From contig CAJIYW010000006.1 of NCBI GenBank assembly GCA_905181765.1, positions 1 to 64,000 of the forward strand: a DNA stretch of 64,000 nt. Direction: 5' to 3'. The notes under the pieces were generated by a model. The model made no database searches. It worked only from the letters and a program-made list of their open reading frames with translations, and was not told the DNA's origin. The position numbers were made by a program, and so were the translations under genes. This document shows positions 58,167-64,000 of this stretch, piece after piece; within the stretch, counting starts at the first letter, position 1; each line of letters starts with the position of its first letter. The DNA is from Flavobacteriales bacterium UBA6772 (GTDB lineage Bacteria; Bacteroidota; Bacteroidia; Flavobacteriales; Flavobacteriaceae).

Positions 58167-58874
58167 ATGACGAACGATGATAGAAAAATAAAGGAAAAAT
58201 TACAAACAAAAACTTGGAACGAAATTAAAACAAACGATTCTTGGGCTATTTTTAAAATAATGGCAGAATTTGTAGAAGGCTACGAAAAACTAAGTAAAAT
58301 TGGTCCTTGCGTGTCTATATTTGGATCTGCAAGAACAAAACCAGATCATCCTTATTATAAATTAGCAGAAGAAGTTGCTTTTAAATTAACACAAAACGGT
58401 TACGGGGTTATTACTGGTGGTGGTCCAGGGATTATGGAAGCTGGTAACAAAGGAGCACATAAAGGAAAGGGGATTTCTGTTGGATTAAATATAGAGTTAC
58501 CTTTTGAACAACATGATAACCCTTGGATAGACCGAGGAAAAAGTTTAGATTTCGATTACTTTTTTGTAAGAAAAGTAATGTTTGTAAAGTATTCTCAAGG
58601 ATTTATTGTAATGCCCGGTGGTTTTGGAACTATGGATGAGCTTTTTGAAGCAATAACATTAATTCAAACAAATAAAATTGGACGTTTTCCAATTGTATTA
58701 GTTGGTACAAAATTTTGGGGAGGACTTCTAGATTGGATAAAGAACACACTCTTAGAAGAAGGAAATATTAGCGAAAAAGATTTAAACTTGTTCAGAGTTG
58801 TAGATACTGCAGATGAAGCGCTAGAGCATATTAATAAATTTTACGCTAAGTACCAATTCAAGCCTAACTTCTAA
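58167..58874 (+). CDS. LOG-family protein (TIGR00730; cytokinin-riboside-monophosphate phosphoribohydrolase-like)
   Basis: 235-aa Rossmann-fold protein of the LOG / lysine-decarboxylase-like family. The nucleotide-binding motif GGGPGIMEAGNKGA is at 84-97, and the family hallmark PGGFGTMDE is at about 150-158, with the catalytic-type Arg and Glu positions. LOG enzymes cut the N-glycosidic bond of nucleoside monophosphates (cytokinin precursors in plants); the natural bacterial substrate is unclear. The N-terminal 45 residues are a charged extension. It lies alone, followed after 72 bp by the M1-like gene. Confidence 0.88.
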   Translation: MTNDDRKIKEKLQTKTWNEIKTNDSWAIFKIMAEFVEGYEKLSKIGPCVSIFGSARTKPDHPYYKLAEEVAFKLTQNGYGVITGGGPGIMEAGNKGAHKGKGISVGLNIELPFEQHDNPWIDRGKSLDFDYFFVRKVMFVKYSQGFIVMPGGFGTMDELFEAITLIQTNKIGRFPIVLVGTKFWGGLLDWIKNTLLEEGNISEKDLNLFRVVDTADEALEHINKFYAKYQFKPNF

Positions 58875-58946
58875 TTCCTTAATATTGATTTCCCTCAAAT
58901 TTGTGGGGGAATTTTAAATTTTAATACCATCTAGATTATAATTTAT

Positions 58947-61757
58947 TTGAGAAAAACACGCTACATATTAACACTACTACTTTTATTTACTAATATTAGT
59001 TTTGCGCAACAAAATGAAATAAATATTAAAGCAACTTTAAACACAAATACAAATAGTTTAAATGTTCAGCAAGAAATTATATACTACAATAATTCAAAAG
59101 AAACTTTAAATCATATTTATCTCCACAATTGGGCAAATAGTTTTAAAGATAGAAAAACACCACTCTCTAAAAGGTTTATTGAAGATTTTAGAAAAGATTT
59201 ATATTTTGCAAAAGAAGAGGATCTTGGATCCTCTAAAATAAAAAACATCTCGGTAAACCATAATAACATATTATATAAAGAGCTAAAAAACAGAAAGGAT
59301 ATTGTTCAGTTATTTTTAGAAAAGGCAATAAAACCCAATGAAAGTATTACTATAAACATTACTTATATTATAAAAATACCGAATGCTAAGTATACAGGTT
59401 ATGGTTTTTATAAAAATGGTTATAGGTTAAGATACTGGTATATAACACCTGCAATTTACAACCAAGGTTGGCAATTAATGAGCAATTTAAATTTAGATGA
59501 TCTATTTGAAGATTATACTACATTTAATATTGACCTCAAAACACCTAAACAACTTTACTTAACAGGTAGTTTAAAACAGATAAAAAAAAGTGATAAAACT
59601 CAAAATTCCTTTCATCTATCTGGGGAAAATGAAAAAGATGTGCTTGTAGATATTCAAAAAATAAATACATTTAGAAAGTTCAAAACAGACACTCATGAAA
59701 TACAGACAAATATATTAGAAGAAGAAGTAAGTACTAGTTTAACTGAAAATCTTTTAAACAGAGAGTTACAGTTTTTGACGGCATATTTAGGCGTTTTACC
59801 CATCAACAAAATATTAATAGATGAAGTAATGCGGAGTAAAAATCCGGTTTATGGTTTAAATCAATTACCTAGTTTTATTAGACCTTTTTCAGATGTTTTT
59901 AACCATGATTTAAACCTATTTAAAGTATTATCAAGAAAATATTTAAAACAAACCCTACTCTTAAATGAAAGAAAAGATTACTGGTTGATTGATGGACTGC
60001 AGAACTATTTAATGATAGAGTATGTAAATAAATTTTATCCAGAAATGAAACTTTTAGGAAAAGCAGCTGACACTTGGCTTTTAAAAAGATCTCAAATCTC
60101 TAAATTAAAATTTAATGACAAGTACCCTTTTGTATATCAATTTACAGCTAGACAATTTCTAGACCAATCTTTAAATACAACTGCCGATTCACTCTCTAAT
60201 TTTAATAGAAAAATTGTTAGTAAGTACAAAGCTGGTTTAGGTTTTAATTACTTAAAAGGTTATTTAGGTGAGGAAGTATTAAACAAAAGTATCAAAGAGT
60301 TTTATCAGAAAAATAAACTTATTATTTCCGAAATTTCTAACTTTAAAGAGATCTTAACTCAAAATACAGATAAAGATATTGAATGGTTTTTCAAAGACTA
60401 CATTAAGACAAATAAGAAAATAGATTATGCTATCGAAGAAGTAAAAAAAACAAAAGATAGTTTAAAAGTCACCATTAAAAACAAACGTAACATTACTACC
60501 CCAATTGCATTATACGGTTTAAAAAATAATGAGATAACTTACAAAAAATGGTTTTCTAATATTAAAGACACACTAACTATTACAACTCCTAAAGGTGTAT
60601 TTGATCAATTAGTTTTAAATTATGAAAAGATATATCCGGAGTACAATACTTTAAACAACTATTACAATACAAATAAAAAATTCTTCAATAAACCATTAAA
60701 GTTTTCTTTTATAAAAGATGCAAAAACACCCAATTATAATCAAGTATTCTATCAACCTAGATTTAGCTATAACTATTACGATGGCCTAATTTTGGGTGTA
60801 AAATTACACAACAAGCCCTTAATAAAAAGAAATTTGATAGCTAAATTCCTACCCGGTTACGCAACCAAAAGTAACAAGGTAAATGGCTCTTTTTCTATAC
60901 TATATAATCAATTTTTTGAAGATACAGATATCTATAAAATTTCATATGGTATTGCTGGAAACACGCTTCAATATGCACCAGGATTATCTTATAGTTCTTT
61001 AATACCATATGTGAGTCTTCAATTTAAAAGAAAATCTTTAAGAGATGCTACTAATAAATTTATTAGCGCCAAGATAGTACATATAGATAAAGAAATTCTT
61101 CCAGTAACTGCCAAAACAGAACAAGATAATTATAGTGTGCTTAGTTTAAGTTACAACTACATTAACCCAGATATTATAGAAGAAACTCGCTTTAACGTCA
61201 ATACAGAGATTGCTAAAAACTTTTCTAAATTTTCTGCAGATTTTAGGTATAGAAAACTAACCTCTACAGATACACAATTAGACTTTAGGGTGTTTGCAGG
61301 TGCCTTTCTTAAAAATAATTCTGAAGGAGATTATTTTAGCTTTGGTTTAGACCGCGCAAATGATTATTTATTCGAGTTAAGGTATTATGGTCGTTCAGAA
61401 GACTCCGGTATTTTTAGTCAGCAATATATTATAACAGAAGGTGGTTTTAAATCTGTTTTACCAACAAGGTTTGCTAATCAATATATGTTGTCTTTAAATT
61501 CTAGTATTGGCTTATGGCGCTGGATAGAGTTTTACCAAGATGTTGCCTTTCTAAAAAACAAAAAAGAACGGCTCTTCTTTGGATATGAAAATGGAGTTAG
61601 ATTAAACTTTGTACATAATATTTTTGAAATCTATTTTCCTCTCTACTCAAATAATGGTTGGGAGATTTCACAAGCCTCCTATGCACAAAATATAAGGTTT
61701 ACTTTTACTGGTGATGTAAATAGTATTTATAATTTTTTTAAGAGAGGTTTCTTCTAA
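58947..61757 (+). CDS. M1 (gluzincin) peptidase-like outer-membrane-associated protein lacking the zinc motif
   Basis: 936-aa secreted protein with TTG start and signal peptide (about 1-20, LLLLFTNISFAQ). The first half resembles the M1 aminopeptidase scaffold: an N-terminal beta domain with IKATLNTNTNSLNVQQEI and HIYLHNWANSF, and a helical block near 344 with YWLIDGLQNYLMIEY, which corresponds to the WLxEGLAxY helix of M1 enzymes. No HExxH zinc motif is visible; the matching position reads VLSRKYLKQ. The C-terminal third (about 580-936) is rich in alternating aromatic/polar beta strands and may form an outer-membrane beta-barrel. Probably non-peptidase; function unknown. Confidence 0.65.
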   Translation: MRKTRYILTLLLLFTNISFAQQNEINIKATLNTNTNSLNVQQEIIYYNNSKETLNHIYLHNWANSFKDRKTPLSKRFIEDFRKDLYFAKEEDLGSSKIKNISVNHNNILYKELKNRKDIVQLFLEKAIKPNESITINITYIIKIPNAKYTGYGFYKNGYRLRYWYITPAIYNQGWQLMSNLNLDDLFEDYTTFNIDLKTPKQLYLTGSLKQIKKSDKTQNSFHLSGENEKDVLVDIQKINTFRKFKTDTHEIQTNILEEEVSTSLTENLLNRELQFLTAYLGVLPINKILIDEVMRSKNPVYGLNQLPSFIRPFSDVFNHDLNLFKVLSRKYLKQTLLLNERKDYWLIDGLQNYLMIEYVNKFYPEMKLLGKAADTWLLKRSQISKLKFNDKYPFVYQFTARQFLDQSLNTTADSLSNFNRKIVSKYKAGLGFNYLKGYLGEEVLNKSIKEFYQKNKLIISEISNFKEILTQNTDKDIEWFFKDYIKTNKKIDYAIEEVKKTKDSLKVTIKNKRNITTPIALYGLKNNEITYKKWFSNIKDTLTITTPKGVFDQLVLNYEKIYPEYNTLNNYYNTNKKFFNKPLKFSFIKDAKTPNYNQVFYQPRFSYNYYDGLILGVKLHNKPLIKRNLIAKFLPGYATKSNKVNGSFSILYNQFFEDTDIYKISYGIAGNTLQYAPGLSYSSLIPYVSLQFKRKSLRDATNKFISAKIVHIDKEILPVTAKTEQDNYSVLSLSYNYINPDIIEETRFNVNTEIAKNFSKFSADFRYRKLTSTDTQLDFRVFAGAFLKNNSEGDYFSFGLDRANDYLFELRYYGRSEDSGIFSQQYIITEGGFKSVLPTRFANQYMLSLNSSIGLWRWIEFYQDVAFLKNKKERLFFGYENGVRLNFVHNIFEIYFPLYSNNGWEISQASYAQNIRFTFTGDVNSIYNFFKRGFF

Positions 61758-61884
61758 AAAATTAAATACTCAAAACTAACAGAACCTTTATTACATTATT
61801 CGTAATAAAAACATATTTTAAATTGTTTTTATTGAAGAATATTTAATACATGTATTTATATTTCTAAATATCAACTAAAAAAAC

Positions 61885-61892
61885 TAACTTTG
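61885..61892 (+). promoter_or_regulatory. -7 promoter box of the E1 gene (TAACTTTG)
   Basis: TAACTTTG fits TAnnTTTG and ends 23 nt before the ATG at 61916; TTTCT about 20 nt further upstream could be a weak -33 element. Confidence 0.5.
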
Positions 61893-61915
61893 CAAAATTC
61901 CAAACCAAGAAAATA

Positions 61916-64000
61916 ATGTCGCAAAAAACCCTGATTCAAGATAAAAAAGAACTTTCTTTTAAAGATTTTAAAGAAGAAGTTTTAAACGACTATAAAATTG
62001 CTAAAATTAGTAGAGAATGTAGTTTACTTGGTAGAAGAGAAGTTTTAACCGGAAAAGCTAAATTTGGTATTTTTGGAGACGGAAAAGAAGTGCCACAATT
62101 AGCCATGGCAAAAGCTTTTAAAAAGGGTGATTTTAGATCGGGATACTACAGAGATCAAACCTTTATGATGGCTATTGGTGAACTTACAGCACAACAATTT
62201 TTTGCAGGCCTGTATGCTCATACAAATATAGAAATAGAACCAATGTCTGCTGGAAGGCAAATGGGTGGTCATTTCGCGACACACAGTCTAAACGAAGACG
62301 GTAGCTGGAAAAACCTTACAGAGCAATACAATTCCAGCGCTGACATTTCTCCCACAGCTGCTCAAATGCCTCGTTTATTAGGTTTAGCGCAAGCATCTAA
62401 AATTTACAGAAACGAAAAAAGTGTGCAGCATAAAACTAATTTTTCTAACAAAGGAAATGAAGTTGCCTGGGGAACTATTGGAAATGCAAGTACTAGTGAA
62501 GGTTTGTTTTTTGAAACAATAAACGCAGCTGGTGTTCTGCAAGTTCCGATGATAATTAGCGTTTGGGATGATGAATACGGAATTTCCGTGCATGCTAAAC
62601 ATCAAACTACAAAAGAAAGTATCTCTGAAGTCTTAAAGGGTTTTCAAAGAGAAAATGAAGCTAATGGGTATGAAATTATTGTAGTAGATGGTTGGGATTA
62701 TGTACAATTAGTCGATATATATAATAAAGCAGCAATAATAGCTAGAGAACAACATGTACCCGTTTTAATTCATGTAAAAGAATTGACACAACCTCAAGGA
62801 CATTCAACTTCTGGATCTCACGAAAGGTATAAAGGTAAAGAAAGACTGAAATGGGAAAAAGACTTTGATTGTGTAGAGAAAATGCGAGAATGGATTTTAG
62901 ATTTTGAACTAGAAACAGACTCTGGAGAAACTTTACGCTTTGTAGATTCTGAAGAAGAAATACTAATTTTAGAGAAAGAAGCAAAAAAAACGGTAAACAC
63001 CGCAAAGAGAAATGCTTGGAATGCCTACAATAACGAACTAATAGGAGAAACAGCAATTGCTGTAAAATTATTAAATAGGGTTGCTGAAAAAAGTAAGAAC
63101 AAGGTTTTTATCACTAAATATAAAAATGATTTAGAGAAAAAAACAGAACCAATTATTAAAGATATTCTAATTGCTGCAAGAAAATCACTTCGTTATTTAA
63201 AAGAAGAAACATTTGCAGAAAAAAAAGAACTTCAAAATTTTATAAAAGCAACTGTTAAAAATGCTAATGTTGTATACTCTACTTATTTAATAAGTGAAAG
63301 CAAATACAGTGCCTTAAATATTGAAGAGAAAAAGCCTGTATATGCTCAAAATCAAAACTTAGTAGACGCAAGAGTTGTAATGAGAGATAATTTTGATGCT
63401 CTCTTAAAAAAACATCCAGAAGTTATTATTTTTGGTGAAGATGCAGGTTTCATTGGAGACGTAAACCAAGGTTTAGAGGGCCTACAAGAAAAATATGGTG
63501 ACATAAGAGTAGCAGATACAGGAATTCGAGAAGCAACCATAATTGGACAAGGAATTGGTTTAGCTATGCGTGGTTTAAGACCTATTGCAGAAATACAATA
63601 TTTAGATTACTTATTATACGCGCTTCAAATAATGAGTGATGATTTAGCAACACTTCATTACAGAACTTTTGGAAAGCAAAAAGCACCTTTAATTATTAGA
63701 ACACGTGGACACAGATTAGAAGGAATCTGGCATGCTGGATCTCCAATGGGAGGCATTATAAACAATATTCGTGGAATACATGTTTTAGTACCTAGAAATA
63801 TGACTAAAGCTGCAGGTTTTTACAACACACTTCTAGAAGGTGATGAACCGGCACTAGTTATAGAATGTCTAAATGGGTATCGTTTAAAAGAAGAACTCCC
63901 AGTAAACTTAGCAGAATTTAAAACTAAAATTGGCGTTGTAGAAACAGTAAAAGAAGGTACAGATATTACTATAGTTTCTTATGGTTCTACACTAAGAATT
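61916..64000 (+). CDS. 2-oxoacid (branched-chain) dehydrogenase E1, fused alpha-beta subunits, partial at window end
   Basis: The ATG at 61916 opens a frame running to the window end without stop (695 codons seen). The first part is an E1-alpha-type TPP domain: FRSGYYRDQTFMMAIGELTA, MSAGRQMGGHFA and GTIGNASTSEGLFFETINAA. The second, from about residue 480, is E1-beta: VIIFGEDAGFIGDVNQGLEG, TGIREATIIGQGIGLAMRGL and RTRGHRLEGIWHAGSPMGG. Such fused alpha-beta E1 proteins are the Bacteroidetes form of branched-chain or related 2-oxoacid dehydrogenases, working with E2 and E3. The acid oxidised (branched-chain acid or pyruvate) is not decided by the visible part. Confidence 0.92.
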   Translation, partial: MSQKTLIQDKKELSFKDFKEEVLNDYKIAKISRECSLLGRREVLTGKAKFGIFGDGKEVPQLAMAKAFKKGDFRSGYYRDQTFMMAIGELTAQQFFAGLYAHTNIEIEPMSAGRQMGGHFATHSLNEDGSWKNLTEQYNSSADISPTAAQMPRLLGLAQASKIYRNEKSVQHKTNFSNKGNEVAWGTIGNASTSEGLFFETINAAGVLQVPMIISVWDDEYGISVHAKHQTTKESISEVLKGFQRENEANGYEIIVVDGWDYVQLVDIYNKAAIIAREQHVPVLIHVKELTQPQGHSTSGSHERYKGKERLKWEKDFDCVEKMREWILDFELETDSGETLRFVDSEEEILILEKEAKKTVNTAKRNAWNAYNNELIGETAIAVKLLNRVAEKSKNKVFITKYKNDLEKKTEPIIKDILIAARKSLRYLKEETFAEKKELQNFIKATVKNANVVYSTYLISESKYSALNIEEKKPVYAQNQNLVDARVVMRDNFDALLKKHPEVIIFGEDAGFIGDVNQGLEGLQEKYGDIRVADTGIREATIIGQGIGLAMRGLRPIAEIQYLDYLLYALQIMSDDLATLHYRTFGKQKAPLIIRTRGHRLEGIWHAGSPMGGIINNIRGIHVLVPRNMTKAAGFYNTLLEGDEPALVIECLNGYRLKEELPVNLAEFKTKIGVVETVKEGTDITIVSYGSTLRI

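Noticed and set aside
1..64000. CRISPR arrays, transposases, rRNA genes and prophage
   Set aside because: I saw no regular spaced repeats, no transposase frame, no rRNA and no phage structural gene.

Overview
The window is AT-rich and reads as a marine-type member of the Bacteroidetes, most likely family Flavobacteriaceae. The evidence is a SusC/SusD pair, GH92-rich polysaccharide utilisation genes, promoters of the TAnnTTTG type, few Shine-Dalgarno sequences apart from rpsU, several TTG starts, and the order tRNA-Thr-Tyr-Gly-Thr / tuf / tRNA-Trp / secE / nusG / rplKAJL / rpoBC.

Region 1 (about 1-31.4 kb) is an accessory glycan-utilisation region that fits high-mannose N-glycan or related host/algal glycoconjugates. 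It carries GH125, GH92, GH18 and GH130 enzymes, SusC/SusD, a sialate-O-acetylesterase-like enzyme, three intact SGNH esterases, an alpha/beta-hydrolase esterase, two SSS symporters (one with a DUF4212 small subunit), two FucP-type MFS permeases, an ASPIC/VCBS lipoprotein-like protein, a FAS1 lipoprotein and a LytS/LytTR two-component pair. The region looks worn. There are two N-terminal GH92 stubs, a 29-codon ROK sugar-kinase stub, an in-frame internally deleted SGNH copy, and single-base frameshifts in both susC and susD.

Region 2 (31.6-34.7 kb) is the transition to core genome: tRNA-Ser(UGA), aroC, a frameshifted HGSNAT-like membrane protein and a DUF3467 gene. The island-to-core switch falls exactly at the 3' end of tRNA-Ser.

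Region 3 (34.8-49.5 kb) is the core transcription/translation cluster on the minus strand, from rpsU, xerC/D-type recombinase and hpf through four tRNAs, tuf, tRNA-Trp, secE, nusG and ribosomal stalk genes to rpoB and rpoC. Several hairpins are visible: rpoC terminator, rplL-rpoB hairpin, tuf-tRNA-Trp hairpin and rpsU terminator. rpsU has a rare strong Shine-Dalgarno sequence.

Region 4 (49.6-64 kb) holds ordinary chromosomal genes: acyl-CoA dehydrogenase, a helix-hairpin-helix protein, an AGCS amino-acid symporter and a TrkA-type potassium channel (both broken by single-base homopolymer indels), PspC, uvrA, a LOG-family protein, an M1-like peptidase relative without the zinc motif, and the start of a fused 2-oxoacid dehydrogenase E1.

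Caution: the six single-base indels found (susC, two in susD, the HGSNAT-like gene, the AGCS gene, the K+ channel) mostly sit in short homopolymers and occur in core as well as accessory genes. Some or all may be sequencing errors. The stubs cannot be explained that way, because the missing parts are absent in every frame.
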